From contig NZ_BMRG01000003.1 in assembly GCF_014648515.1 (NCBI RefSeq), forward strand, positions 91,696 through 149,071: a DNA stretch of 57,376 nucleotides. Reading direction: 5' to 3'. Position 1 is the stretch's first letter. Every line of letters begins with the position of its first letter. The DNA comes from Saccharothrix coeruleofusca (GTDB lineage Bacteria > Actinomycetota > Actinomycetes > Mycobacteriales > Pseudonocardiaceae). The position numbers and the translations under genes are program-made. Below the pieces are notes generated by a model, which had not been told where the DNA came from, did not search any database, and saw only the letters and a program-made list of their open reading frames with translations. Shown piece by piece: positions 6,921 through 15,602 of this stretch.

Positions 6921-8486
6921 GTGACGGGTTCGGCGGACGGCGGCGCGACGCGGCTGGACGGCCTGCTGCGCGAGCTGACCGACCGCACCGCCGAGGTCGT
7001 GCTGTCCCAGGAGCGGATGCGCAGGCTGCTGAGCGCGGTGGTGTCGCTGGCCAGCGACCTGTCCCTGCCCGACGTGCTGCGCCGCATCGTGGAGTCCTCG
7101 TGCAGCCTGGTCGGCGCCCGCTACGGCGCGCTGGCCGTGGTCGGGCCCAACCGGCAGCTGCTGGAGTTCGCCTACGGCGACGGCGAGCACCGCGCCGACT
7201 TCGACGGCACCGCCTTCGACCCGACCGGGCCCGGCTTCCTGGGCGTGCCGGTGCGCGTGCGCGGCAAGGTCTTCGGCAACCTCTACCTGACCGACAAGGA
7301 CAACGGCGCCGACTTCACCAAGGCCGACCACGAGGTGGTGGTGGCGGTGGCCGCCGCGGCGGGCATCGCGATCGAGAACGCCCGCCTGTACGAGGAGTCC
7401 CGGCAGCGCGAGGTGTGGCTGCGCGCGTCCAACGAGGTCACCCGCGCGCTGCTGACCGGCACCCCGGACCCCGACGCGCTGCACCAGGTCGCGGTGCGCG
7501 CCAGGCTGGCCGCCGACGGCGTCAGCGCCGTGCTGGCGCTGCCCGACGCGCGCGGCGAGCTGGAGGTGCGGGTGATGGACGGGCCGCTGCCGGGGTTCAC
7601 CGTGTCGCGGGAGGGCAGCGCCAGCCGCGAGGTGTTCTCCAGCGGCACGCCGCGGGTGCTCGACGGGCTGCCCGGCCACTTCGAGCGGATCGGCCCGGTG
7701 GTGATCGTGCCGATGGCGGCGGGGGAGCGGGTGCTGGGCGTGCTGCTGGTGGCCCGCGCGCGGAACCGGCCCCAGTTCACCCCCTCGGACGTGTCGCTGG
7801 TCGAGGCGTTCGCCCGGCAGGCGGCGCTGATCCTGGAGTTCACCAGGGTGCAGGGCGCGAGCAGGCGCATCGCGGTGCTGGAGGACCGCGACCGCATCGC
7901 CCGCGACCTGCACGACCTGGTGGTGCAGCGGCTGTTCGGCCTCGGGCTGGCGCTGCAGGGGCTCAACGGGCTGGTGGAGCAGCCGGTGGTGGCCACCCGG
8001 CTGGCCGACTTCGTCGACGAGGTCGACCAGACCATCCGGGAGATCCGGCGCACCATCTTCTCCCTGCGGGAGCCCGCGACCGGCAACCTCAGCCTGCCCG
8101 CGCAGCTGCTGCGCGTGGTGCAGGAGTCGACCCGGCTGCTGGGCTTCGAGCCGACGCTGGCGGTCGACGGGCCGCTGGACTCGGTGGTGCCCGACGAGGT
8201 GCGGCCGGACCTGCTGGCCACGCTGCGCGAGGCGCTGGCCAACGTGGGCAGGCACGCCGGGGCGAGCAAGGTGCACGTGGACGTGACCGTCGACCGGGCT
8301 GGCACGCTGCTGGAGCTGGTCGTGCGCGACGACGGCAACGGCCTGCCCGAGGGCGGGGCGCGGCACACCGGGGGCCTGGCGAACATGGCGACCCGCGCCA
8401 CGCGGTGGGGCGGGTCGTGCGAGGTCTCCTCACGAGCGGGCCACGGCGTGACGGTCCGGTGGTCCGCACCGTTGGTAGCGGGGTAG
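6921..8486 (+). CDS. DevS/DosT-type GAF sensor histidine kinase with a truncated first GAF domain
   Basis: A 521-aa cytoplasmic NarL-system histidine kinase. Order of parts: short N-terminal helix, GAF-A (about residues 45-155), GAF-B (about 170-305), a dimerisation/HisKA_3 segment with the phospho-accepting His in DRIARDLHDLVVQRLF, and a C-terminal ATPase with ALANVGRHAG, DDGNGLPEG and TGGLANMATRA boxes. It is close to mycobacterial DevS/DosT throughout (VFGNLYLTDK, AAAAGIAIENARLYEES). However, the roughly 40 residues that in DevS lead up to and include the proximal haem His (PMHSFLGVP) are missing: the line reads DPTGPGFLGVPVRV, so the haem-ligand position is absent. Start GTG at 6921 was chosen over 6912 because GGGAGGG is then 8 nt away. 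devR follows after 10 nt. Confidence 0.92.
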   Translation: MTGSADGGATRLDGLLRELTDRTAEVVLSQERMRRLLSAVVSLASDLSLPDVLRRIVESSCSLVGARYGALAVVGPNRQLLEFAYGDGEHRADFDGTAFDPTGPGFLGVPVRVRGKVFGNLYLTDKDNGADFTKADHEVVVAVAAAAGIAIENARLYEESRQREVWLRASNEVTRALLTGTPDPDALHQVAVRARLAADGVSAVLALPDARGELEVRVMDGPLPGFTVSREGSASREVFSSGTPRVLDGLPGHFERIGPVVIVPMAAGERVLGVLLVARARNRPQFTPSDVSLVEAFARQAALILEFTRVQGASRRIAVLEDRDRIARDLHDLVVQRLFGLGLALQGLNGLVEQPVVATRLADFVDEVDQTIREIRRTIFSLREPATGNLSLPAQLLRVVQESTRLLGFEPTLAVDGPLDSVVPDEVRPDLLATLREALANVGRHAGASKVHVDVTVDRAGTLLELVVRDDGNGLPEGGARHTGGLANMATRATRWGGSCEVSSRAGHGVTVRWSAPLVAG

Positions 8487-8496
8487 GAGGAGCTGG

Positions 8497-9144
8497 ATGG
8501 CCATCTCGGTGCTGCTCGTCGACGACCACGAGATCGTGCGGCGCGGTCTTCACCAACTGCTGGACGTGGAACCGGACATCACGGTGGTCGGCGAGGCGGG
8601 CACCGCCACCGACGCGGTGACCGCCGCCGCCGAGCACCGGCCGGACGTGGCGATCATCGACGTGCGGCTGCCCGACGGCGACGGCGTGACGGTGTGCCGG
8701 GAGATCCGCTCCACCGTCCAGCCGCCGCCCGCGTGCCTGATGCTGACCTCGTACTCCGACGACGAGGCGCTGTTCGGCGCGATCATGGCGGGGGCCGCCG
8801 GGTACATGCTCAAGCAGGTCTCGGGCAACGACCTGGTCTCGGCCATCCGCACGCTGGCCGACGGCGGGTCGCTGCTGCACTCCGGGGTCACCGCCACGGT
8901 GCTGCAGCGCCTGCGCGGCGGCCCGGTCGAGGACCCGCGCTACGCGGCGCTGAGCCCGCAGGAGCGGCGGATCCTCGACCTGATCGCGGAGGGCCTGACC
9001 AACCGGCAGATCGCCGGTCGGCTGTACCTGGCGGAGAAGACGGTCAAGAACTACGTCTCCTCGCTGCTGCACAAGCTCGGCTTCGACCGCCGCACCGAGG
9101 CGGGCGTCTACGCCGCGCGCAGGCGCCAGGCGGGCGGCCTATAG
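8497..9144 (+). CDS. devR: DevR/DosR-type NarL-family response regulator
   Basis: A 215-aa DNA-binding response regulator and the evident partner of the kinase 10 nt upstream. The receiver domain has the acidic pair in LLVDDHEIVRRGL (residues 9-10), the phospho-acceptor Asp in VAIIDVRLPDGDG (about 54), Thr in LMLTSYSDD and Lys in YMLKQVSG. The C-terminal LuxR-type helix-turn-helix reads LSPQERRILDLIAEGLTNRQIAGRL followed by AEKTVKNYVSSLLHKLG, which matches the DNA-recognition helix of mycobacterial DevR. It therefore probably recognises GGGACT-type palindromes. ATG at 8497 follows GGAGGAGC. The gene ends back-to-back with the convergent hydrolase, sharing 6 bp. Confidence 0.95.
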   Translation: MAISVLLVDDHEIVRRGLHQLLDVEPDITVVGEAGTATDAVTAAAEHRPDVAIIDVRLPDGDGVTVCREIRSTVQPPPACLMLTSYSDDEALFGAIMAGAAGYMLKQVSGNDLVSAIRTLADGGSLLHSGVTATVLQRLRGGPVEDPRYAALSPQERRILDLIAEGLTNRQIAGRLYLAEKTVKNYVSSLLHKLGFDRRTEAGVYAARRRQAGGL

Positions 9145-10662
9145 CGGCCACCCCAGCGGCAGCGGCGCGGACCGGGCCGCGGTGGGCTCGGGCAGCGGCG
9201 TGCCGGGGCAGGTGAGGTCGGCGGCGGGCACCACGCCGTCCACGAGGAACGACTCCACCAGGTCGTCCACGCACGCGTTGCCGACGGCGTAGATGCCGTG
9301 GTCGCCCTCGTCCTCGACGGTGATCAGCCGGGAGCCCGCGAACCCGCGGTGCGCCCGCCGCGCGCCTTCCAGCGACGTGGCGGGGTCGCGCACGGACTGC
9401 ACCATCAGCACCGGCGGGACGCCCTCGCCGTCGGGGGTCTTCAGCCGCAGCGGCGGGCGGTCCCAGGACGCGCACGGCGCGAGGACCTGGTGGTGGCCGA
9501 AGAACGGGTACCGCTTGCCCTGCCGGTCGCCCTGCCGCGCCAGGTCGGACCGGTCGCCGCGGAACGGCGTGTCGTTGCACGTGACGGTGTAGAGCGTGGC
9601 GGACTCGGCGTCCGCGAACCGCGCCGCGGTGCCGATGTCCGCGAGGGCCGCCGCGGCGGCCGCCCCGGAAGCCAGCGCCGCCAGTGACTCCGCGATGTCC
9701 GGGAAGGTCAGCTTGCTGTAGAGGCCCCGCCGGACGACGAGGTCGAGGATGGCGCCGTTGAGCCAGGAGCCGTCCGGCAGCGCGATCGGCTCGGCCGCCA
9801 GCGCCGCCCGCGTGCGCTCGTAGGACCGCCACACCGCGTCGGCGGTGTCGCCCAGGTGGTAGACCGCGTCGTGGCGGGCCACCCAGGGCAGGAAGTCCAC
9901 CCGCAGGCGGCGTTCGGTGGCCATGCCGAAGTCGTCGAAGACGTCCTGGAAGGTGCCGGTGAAGTCGGCGACGGAGTCGAGCACGAACTTGTCCACGCGC
10001 TGCGGGAAGTGGGTGGCGTAGTGCGCGCCCAGCCAGGTGCCGCCGGAGTAGCCGATCCAGCTGACCTCCTCCCGGCCCAGCAGGTGCCGCAGCAGGTCCA
10101 GGTCGCGCACGGTCTGCTCGGTGTCGACCACGCGGCCCAGCTCGCCGGAGCGGACCTGGCAGGCGGTGGCCTGCAGCTCGGCGGCGTCGTAGTGCAGGTC
10201 CAGGTTGGCGCGGGAGCGGTCGCGCGGGTCGGCGAGGCCGAACCAGCTGTAGCCGCCGCAGGTGACGTTGTCGCTCGCGCCGGTGCCGCGCACGTCGACG
10301 CCGACGACCTCGAAGTTGTCGGCGACCCTCGGCCGGGTCTGGAACAGCCGGGGCAGGATCCGCCCGGCCCCGCCGGGGCCGCCGGGGTTGGTGAGCACGC
10401 TGCCCCTGGCGGCCTGGCCGCCCGCCGGGAGCGACCTGCTCACCGCGATGGTGATGGCGCGCTCGTCGCCGGGCCGCCGCCAGTCGAACGGCGTGGCGAA
10501 GGTGCCGCACTCCAGCCCTTCGAGCTCGGGCTCGGCGCACGGCGACCAGGTGATGCGCTGGTCGAGGAACTGGCCGTGGAGCCGCTGGGCGTCCTGCGCG
10601 AACGCGGGAGCGCCGGATAAGAGCAGGGCTGCGGTCACGGCCATGGCCGCGGTGGTCCTCAT
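9139..10662 (-). CDS. Secreted TAP-type alpha/beta hydrolase (S33 peptidase-like)
   Basis: A 507-aa exported serine hydrolase resembling Streptomyces tripeptidyl aminopeptidase and SlpD/SlpE. A Sec signal peptide is clear (MRTTAAMAVTAALLLSGA, cleavage near AFA-QD). The oxyanion region is SVLTNPGGPGGAG, followed by VVGVDVRGTGAS, the nucleophile elbow SWIGYSGGTWLG, and a C-terminal TAP domain with VLMVQSVRDPATSLEGAR (likely Asp) and ITVEDEGDHGIYA (catalytic His). Such enzymes release N-terminal peptides or cleave esters outside the cell; the substrate is not predictable. ATG at 10662 follows GGGGGAA. It stands alone, convergent with devR and divergent from the unknown gene at 10771. Confidence 0.9.
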   Translation of the reverse strand: MRTTAAMAVTAALLLSGAPAFAQDAQRLHGQFLDQRITWSPCAEPELEGLECGTFATPFDWRRPGDERAITIAVSRSLPAGGQAARGSVLTNPGGPGGAGRILPRLFQTRPRVADNFEVVGVDVRGTGASDNVTCGGYSWFGLADPRDRSRANLDLHYDAAELQATACQVRSGELGRVVDTEQTVRDLDLLRHLLGREEVSWIGYSGGTWLGAHYATHFPQRVDKFVLDSVADFTGTFQDVFDDFGMATERRLRVDFLPWVARHDAVYHLGDTADAVWRSYERTRAALAAEPIALPDGSWLNGAILDLVVRRGLYSKLTFPDIAESLAALASGAAAAAALADIGTAARFADAESATLYTVTCNDTPFRGDRSDLARQGDRQGKRYPFFGHHQVLAPCASWDRPPLRLKTPDGEGVPPVLMVQSVRDPATSLEGARRAHRGFAGSRLITVEDEGDHGIYAVGNACVDDLVESFLVDGVVPAADLTCPGTPLPEPTAARSAPLPLGWPL

Positions 10663-10770
10663 GGTTTCCCCCTTCGGCGTGAAGTCGTACTCCACCGCAG
10701 GTGTGCCCGGCGCCACAAGAGCAATCGGGAACCGGGCCACCGACGCCCGGCGGTAAGTAAGGTCGGTGGG

Positions 10771-11769
10771 GTGGGGATATTCCGGAGGAGGCGGCCCGCC
10801 ACGGTCGCCCGCGCGGTGGTGCGCGACCACACCTACGACGACGCGATCCTGGACATCGCCGCGGAGGAGATGGACGCGGGCCACCTGAGAGCGGCCACCA
10901 CCGTGCTGGCCGAGTGCCGGGACGAGCCCGAGGTCCGCGCGCTGCGGGTCGAGGTGCTCGGCGAGCACGCCATCGGCCACGCCGACGAGCTGCTGGAGCT
11001 GGCCAAGTCCAACGGCGACCCGGACCTGTGGCTGCTGGCGGGCACCGCGTTCATCCGGGAGGCGTGGGCCGTTCGCGGCTCCGGCCGGGCCGACGCGGTG
11101 GGCAAGGACCGCTTCAAGGTCTTCTTCGCCACCCTGCGCAAGGCCGTCGCGCCGCTGCACGAGGCGGCCAAGCTGCTGCCGCGCGACGCCGTGCCGTGGG
11201 CGCAGCTGCAGACCGCCGGGATGGGGCTGCAGGTCAGCCGGGAGCAGAAGGACGAGGTGTGGCGCGAGATCGTGGCGCGCTGCCCGACGCTGTACCCGGC
11301 GCACTGGACCCGGTTGCAGATACTGGCCGCCAAGTGGGGCGGCTCGGCCGAGGAGATGATGGCGTTCGCGCAGGGCAGCGCGGACCACGCCCCCGAGGGT
11401 GACCCGGTGGTGGCGATGCTGCCGCTGGCCCACTTCGAGATCTTCCTGGAGGAGTTCGAGGAGGCCGTGCGGGCGCGCAGCGCGCTGAAGATCGCCACGC
11501 TCAAGCTGCGCTACTTCAGCCGGGTGCACGACGAGATCGCCGCCGCCGCGGACAAGTGGGAGGCGGTCCCGCAGCGCCCGCACCCGCGCGCGTTGCAGGC
11601 GCACAACCTGTTCGCGGCGGCGTTCGCGCTCGCCGACGACGCGCCGCGCGCCAAGCGGCACCTGATCGGGATGCGCGACCACGTGCACGACGTGCCGTGG
11701 TCCTACGTCGCCTACCTGGCCGACGACCTGGAGCGGGAGTACTCCGAACTGGCCAACAAGTACCTCTGA
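10771..11769 (+). CDS. Conserved helical-repeat protein, unknown function
   Basis: A 332-aa soluble protein without signal peptide or membrane segment. It is mainly helical with TPR-like paired helices (ILDIAAEEMDAGHLRAATTV, LLELAKSNGDPDLWLLAGTA, AVAPLHEAAKLLPRDAVPWA, ARCPTLYPAHWTRLQILAAK). The basic start GIFRRRRP could touch membrane or nucleic acid. GTG at 10771 is the only reasonable start. No catalytic motif is seen and I do not recognise the family. Its stop codon is followed after 1 nt by a twin-hairpin repeat element (11771-11824). Confidence 0.75.
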   Translation: MGIFRRRRPATVARAVVRDHTYDDAILDIAAEEMDAGHLRAATTVLAECRDEPEVRALRVEVLGEHAIGHADELLELAKSNGDPDLWLLAGTAFIREAWAVRGSGRADAVGKDRFKVFFATLRKAVAPLHEAAKLLPRDAVPWAQLQTAGMGLQVSREQKDEVWREIVARCPTLYPAHWTRLQILAAKWGGSAEEMMAFAQGSADHAPEGDPVVAMLPLAHFEIFLEEFEEAVRARSALKIATLKLRYFSRVHDEIAAAADKWEAVPQRPHPRALQAHNLFAAAFALADDAPRAKRHLIGMRDHVHDVPWSYVAYLADDLEREYSELANKYL

Positions 11770-11770
11770 C

Positions 11771-11824
11771 CGCCTGCAAGTACCACCCGAGCCGCTCGCG
11801 CGGGCCGCTGGCTACTACCCGACG
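11771..11824 (+). repeat. Twin-hairpin 3' element, copy 1
   Basis: A 54-bp copy of a dispersed module, GCAAGTACCACCCGA then CGGGCCGCTGGCTACTACCC, in sense orientation directly after the stop at 11769 and between convergent genes. Hairpin arms are weaker here than in other copies. See the finding on the element family. Confidence 0.7.
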
Positions 11825-11834
11825 TCCCTTCGGA

Positions 11835-12815
11835 TCAGCACCGCTGCTTGTAGAAGTACTTCGAGTTGGCCTCCATGTCTGCCTTGGTCAGCGCGACCAG
11901 GTCGGTCTCCACGTCCCGGTTGACCGGCTTGCCCTCGATGGCCGCCACCGCCTGCTCCACCCCGGTCCGGCCGATGGTGGCCGGGTCCTGCGCGATCAGC
12001 GCCTGCACCACGCCCGAGCGCAGGTCCTCCACCTGCTTGGGGCTGGCGTCGAAGCCGACCAGGTTCACCGCGCCGGTGCGGCCCGCGTTGCGCAGCCCGG
12101 TCGCCGCGCCTTCGCCGGTGTTGAGGTTGGTGGCGAAGACCCCGATCAGGTCCGGGTTGGCGGCCAGCGTGGCGGTCACCTTGGACGCGGCCTGGTCGGG
12201 CTCGTTGTCGGTGTACTGCTGCCCCACGTACTTCAGGTTCGGGTACTTGCCGACCTCCTCCTCGAACCCCTTGGCGCGGGCGTCGGTGGTGGAGGTGCCC
12301 GCCTTGGTGTTGAGCACCAGCACCGACCCGGTGCCGCCGCCGACCAGCTCGGCCAGCGTCCGCGCGGCCAACCGCCCGCCCTGCTCGTTGTCCGACGACA
12401 CCGACGACACCGCCACCGAGGTGTCCTGCAGCTTGGTGTCCACCTCGACGACCTTGATCCCGGCGTCCTTGAGCTGCTTCATCGGCCCGGCCATGGCCTT
12501 GTCGTCGGTGGGCGCGATGAGCACCGCGCCCGGCTTGTCGGCCAGCACGCCGGTCACGATCGGCGTCTGCAGCGTGGACTCGAACCGCGCGGGCGCCTGC
12601 ACGTCGACCTCGTAGCCCGCCGCGGCGGCGGCCTCCCGGAAGCCGCACTCCATCGAGGTGTAGAAGGGCTCCGCCGCCACGCCGGGGATCAGCACCATCT
12701 TCTTGGCGTCGGCCGAGCCGCCGGAGTCGCCGATCTGCCCACCGCCGCCGCACCCGGCCAGCAGCGACGGGCTCAGCAGCAACGCCGCCAGCACCGCGGA
12801 TGTCCTCGTCGACAT
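11835..12815 (-). CDS. Sugar ABC transporter substrate-binding lipoprotein (periplasmic-binding type I)
   Basis: A 326-aa ribose-binding-type lipoprotein. The lipobox LLAGC sits at about residues 18-22 after MSTRTSAVLAALLLSPS, followed by a Gly/Ser linker and the type I fold: VLIPGVAAEPFYTSMECGF, AVLIAPTDDKAMAGPMKQL, VEVDTKLQDTSVAVSSVSSDNEQGG, GVFATNLNTGEGAATGL and VNLVGFDASPKQVEDL. These match RbsB/FrcB-like binders of pentoses and hexoses. It is the last gene of the LacI-manA-ATPase-permease operon, 14 nt after the permease stop. Because the operon carries mannose-6-phosphate isomerase, mannose or fructose is the likeliest substrate (inference). ATG at 12815 follows a GGGAGGGAC ribosome site. 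Confidence 0.92.
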   Translation of the reverse strand: MSTRTSAVLAALLLSPSLLAGCGGGGQIGDSGGSADAKKMVLIPGVAAEPFYTSMECGFREAAAAAGYEVDVQAPARFESTLQTPIVTGVLADKPGAVLIAPTDDKAMAGPMKQLKDAGIKVVEVDTKLQDTSVAVSSVSSDNEQGGRLAARTLAELVGGGTGSVLVLNTKAGTSTTDARAKGFEEEVGKYPNLKYVGQQYTDNEPDQAASKVTATLAANPDLIGVFATNLNTGEGAATGLRNAGRTGAVNLVGFDASPKQVEDLRSGVVQALIAQDPATIGRTGVEQAVAAIEGKPVNRDVETDLVALTKADMEANSKYFYKQRC

Positions 12816-12829
12816 GGTCCCTCCCGTTC

Positions 12830-13819
12830 TCAGCGTTGGTTGCGCGCCTTCCTGCGCGACTGGTCGAACCACACGGCGGCCACCAGGACCAGCGCCACCG
12901 CGATGGGCTGCCAGTACACGTTCACGCCCACGATCACGAACCCCTTGCGCAGCACGGCGGGGATGAACACCCCGAGCACCGTGCCGACCACCGAGCCCAC
13001 CCCGCCGAACAGGCTGGTGCCGCCCAGCACCACCCCGGCGATGGCGTTGAGGTTGTCCGTGTCGTGCCCGGTGACGGACGCGACGCGGAAGTAGGCCAGC
13101 GCCATGAACCCGGCCAGCCCGGCCAGCACCCCGGCCAGCAGGTAGACCCGCACCAGGTGCCCGGTCACCCCGATGCCCGCCCGCCGCGCCGCCTCCTCGT
13201 TGGAGCCGATGGCGTAGGTGTGGCGGCCGAACCGGGTGGTGCCCAGCACCAGCGCGCCCACCGCGGTGACCGCGGCGGCCAGCAGCACCAGGTTGGGCAC
13301 GCCGAACCAGGTGCCGGTGCCCAGCCCCTCGCCGAGCACGTCCGGGACGCCGCTGACGTTGGAGCCGTCGGACAGCAGCTGCCCCGCGCCCAGCGCCGCG
13401 CCGAACGAGCCGAGGGTGACGATCAGCGGCGGGATGCCCGCCCTGGCCACCAGCAGGCCGTTGAGCAGCCCCCACGCCGCGCCGCTGAGCAGCGCCACGG
13501 CCAGCCCGACCAGGACGGTGCCCCACCCCGCGCCGGTGGCGTCGCCGCCGTTGAGCGCGTTCATGGTCATCGCCGAGGTGACGCCGGAGAACACCAGCAC
13601 CGAGCCCACCGAGAGGTCGATGCCGGAGGTGATGATCACGTAGGTCATGCCGACCGACAGCACCAGCAGCACCGAGGTCTCCACCAGGGTGGTCTGCAGG
13701 GTGAACACGGTCAGCACCGCGTCCGGCCGCAGCGCGCCGAACACCGCGATCAGCCCCAGCAGCACCAGGCCGATCCACAGCGTGTTGGCACTCGCGAGCC
13801 TGCGCGCCAGGGAGGTCAT
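12830..13819 (-). CDS. Sugar ABC transporter permease (RbsC/FrcC family)
   Basis: A 329-aa integral membrane permease of the branched-chain amino acid/ribose superfamily with about 8-10 hydrophobic helices. The family hallmark GMTYVIITSGIDLSVGSVL lies near residues 57-75, followed by GLLNGLLVARAGIPPLIVTLG and NAIAGVVLGGTSLFGGVGSV, the last being the ATPase-contact motif. The start ATG at 13819 overlaps the stop of the ATPase gene (ATGA), implying translational coupling. Only one permease gene is present, so a homodimer is expected. Confidence 0.93.
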   Translation of the reverse strand: MTSLARRLASANTLWIGLVLLGLIAVFGALRPDAVLTVFTLQTTLVETSVLLVLSVGMTYVIITSGIDLSVGSVLVFSGVTSAMTMNALNGGDATGAGWGTVLVGLAVALLSGAAWGLLNGLLVARAGIPPLIVTLGSFGAALGAGQLLSDGSNVSGVPDVLGEGLGTGTWFGVPNLVLLAAAVTAVGALVLGTTRFGRHTYAIGSNEEAARRAGIGVTGHLVRVYLLAGVLAGLAGFMALAYFRVASVTGHDTDNLNAIAGVVLGGTSLFGGVGSVVGTVLGVFIPAVLRKGFVIVGVNVYWQPIAVALVLVAAVWFDQSRRKARNQR

Positions 13820-14577
13820 GCGCCCTCCTGGGACAGCGCGCCGGTCATCGCCCCGACCAGCTCCTCGACGGTGGTCCGCGCGGTGGTGAAGCGGGCCACC
13901 CGCCTGCCCAGCCGCAGCACCTCCACCCGGTCCGACACGGCCAGCACCTCGGGCATGTTGTGGCTGATCAGCACGACCGCCATGCCCTGGTCGCGGACCC
14001 GCCGGACCACGTCGAGCACCCGCTCGCGCTGCACCACGCCCAGCGCGGCGGTCGGCTCGTCCATGAACACCAGCCTGCTGGCCCACACCACCGACCGGGC
14101 CACCGCGACGCTCTGCCGCTGGCCGCCCGACAGCGCCCCGATCGGCACGTCCACGCTCTGCAGCGACACGCCCAGGTCGCGGAACGACTCGGCGGCGCGC
14201 CGCCGCATCTCCTTGTCGTCCAGCACGCCGAACCAGCCCAGCGGGCCGGGTTTGCGCAGCTCCCGGCCCAGGAACAGGTTCGCCGCCGGGTCCAGGTCCG
14301 GCGCCACCGCCAGGTCCTGGTACACCGTCTCCACGCCCAGCGCCCGCGCGGCGGTGGGCGAGTCCAGCCGCACCGGCTCGCCGTCGAGCAGGACGCTGCC
14401 CGAGTCCGGCTGCTCCACCCCGGACAGGCACTTCACCAGCGTCGACTTGCCCGCGCCGTTGTCCCCGATCAGCGCGACGACCTCACCCGCGTAGGCGGTG
14501 AAGGACGCCCCGCGCAGCGCTTCCACGCTGCCGTAGGTCTTCACCAGGTCGCGCGCCTCCAGTAACGGCTCGCCCAT
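13816..14577 (-). CDS. Sugar ABC transporter ATPase, single-domain FrcA-like
   Basis: A 253-aa ATPase with Walker A GDNGAGKST (about residues 37-45), signature LSGGQRQSVAVARSV and Walker B RLVFMDEPTAALG. Ribose/xylose importers normally use a fused double ATPase of about 500 aa; this one has a single domain and would act as a homodimer, like the FrcA protein of the rhizobial FrcBCA importer for fructose, mannose and ribose. ATG at 14577 follows GGAGG; it lies 14 nt after the manA stop. That similarity plus manA suggests mannose/fructose import. Confidence 0.92.
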   Translation of the reverse strand: MGEPLLEARDLVKTYGSVEALRGASFTAYAGEVVALIGDNGAGKSTLVKCLSGVEQPDSGSVLLDGEPVRLDSPTAARALGVETVYQDLAVAPDLDPAANLFLGRELRKPGPLGWFGVLDDKEMRRRAAESFRDLGVSLQSVDVPIGALSGGQRQSVAVARSVVWASRLVFMDEPTAALGVVQRERVLDVVRRVRDQGMAVVLISHNMPEVLAVSDRVEVLRLGRRVARFTTARTTVEELVGAMTGALSQEGA

Positions 14578-14591
14578 GTCAGCCTCCAGTC

Positions 14592-15602
14592 TCAGCCCTC
14601 CACCAGCGGCGGCCTGCACCGCACCGCCACGAGGTCACCGGTGAGCACCTGCTCCCCGGCCGCGTGCGGGACCACGACGGTGCTGCCCCGGCGCAGCGGC
14701 AGCCCACCCAGCTCGCCGGCGCCCTCCAGCACCACCAGCACCGCGAACGACGGCTCCAGCTCGGCCCGCCCGGCCACGTGCAGCCGGTCGGCCCGGAAGA
14801 ACGGCGCGGCCTGGGGGCCGAGCAGGTCGACCGAGGCGTCGGCGCGGTCGCCGGTGCGCCGGATCAGCTCGTCCAGCGACCCGGCCCGGCCGTGCCGGTC
14901 CACGCAGCCCAGCGCGGTGTCGAAGCCCAGCCCGAGGTGGCCCGCGTCGGCGTCGTTGAGGAAGCCCTTCCACTCCAGCGTGATCGAGAAGTCGGTGGGC
15001 TGCTGCAGCTCGACGATGAACACCCCCTCGCCGATCGCGTGCGGCAGGCCCGCGGGCACGAACACCGCGTCGCCGGGGGAGACCCGCACCGGGTTCAGCG
15101 CGGCCAGCATCGCCTCGCTGTCCTGAGTGGACACCCAGTCGGCGACCAGCTCGGGGGAGACGTCCTCGCGGAATCCGATGTAGACGGTCGGGTCGTCCCC
15201 GGTGGTGCCCACCACGATCCACGCCTCGGTCTTGCCGTGCCTGCACCCCAGGTGCCGCGCGGCGAACTCGTTGGACGGGTGGCAGTGCACCGGCAGCCGC
15301 TGCCCGGCGTCGAGCAGCTTGACCAGCAGCGCGGTGTCCGCGCCGAACTCGGCCACGTGCCGCTCGCCCAACCAGGCCACCGGGTCGGCGCGCACCGCGT
15401 CGCGCAGCAGCCGCCCGTCGGGCAGGCGGGACAGGCCCGCCTCGTCCCTGCCGAACAGCGTCGTGGTCGACGCGACCCAGTCCTCCGGGCCGTACTCCGC
15501 CGCGGGCTCGCCCCGCAGCGCCGCGATCGACGCGCCACCCCGGTAGAACTGCTTGGGCTGGTTTGCCGGAAGCGCGACCGGCCGGTTGTCCCCGGAACTC
15601 AC
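14592..15602 (-). CDS. manA: Mannose-6-phosphate isomerase, class I type
   Basis: A 336-aa zinc-dependent cupin isomerase interconverting mannose-6-P and fructose-6-P. Metal-site motifs are visible: LPVHCHPSNEFA (two His), KTEAWIVV (Glu) and VPAGLPHAIGEGVFIVELQQPTD (His and the C-terminal Glu). Near the N-terminus GPEDWVASTT resembles the EWxxS opening of sugar isomerases. Length is shorter than E. coli ManA (391 aa) but typical of the short bacterial form. GTG at 15602 overlaps the regulator's stop (GTGA). Sitting between the LacI-family regulator and the importer ATPase, it probably processes the phosphorylated imported sugar; no sugar kinase gene is in the operon. Confidence 0.88.
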   Translation of the reverse strand: MSSGDNRPVALPANQPKQFYRGGASIAALRGEPAAEYGPEDWVASTTTLFGRDEAGLSRLPDGRLLRDAVRADPVAWLGERHVAEFGADTALLVKLLDAGQRLPVHCHPSNEFAARHLGCRHGKTEAWIVVGTTGDDPTVYIGFREDVSPELVADWVSTQDSEAMLAALNPVRVSPGDAVFVPAGLPHAIGEGVFIVELQQPTDFSITLEWKGFLNDADAGHLGLGFDTALGCVDRHGRAGSLDELIRRTGDRADASVDLLGPQAAPFFRADRLHVAGRAELEPSFAVLVVLEGAGELGGLPLRRGSTVVVPHAAGEQVLTGDLVAVRCRPPLVEG

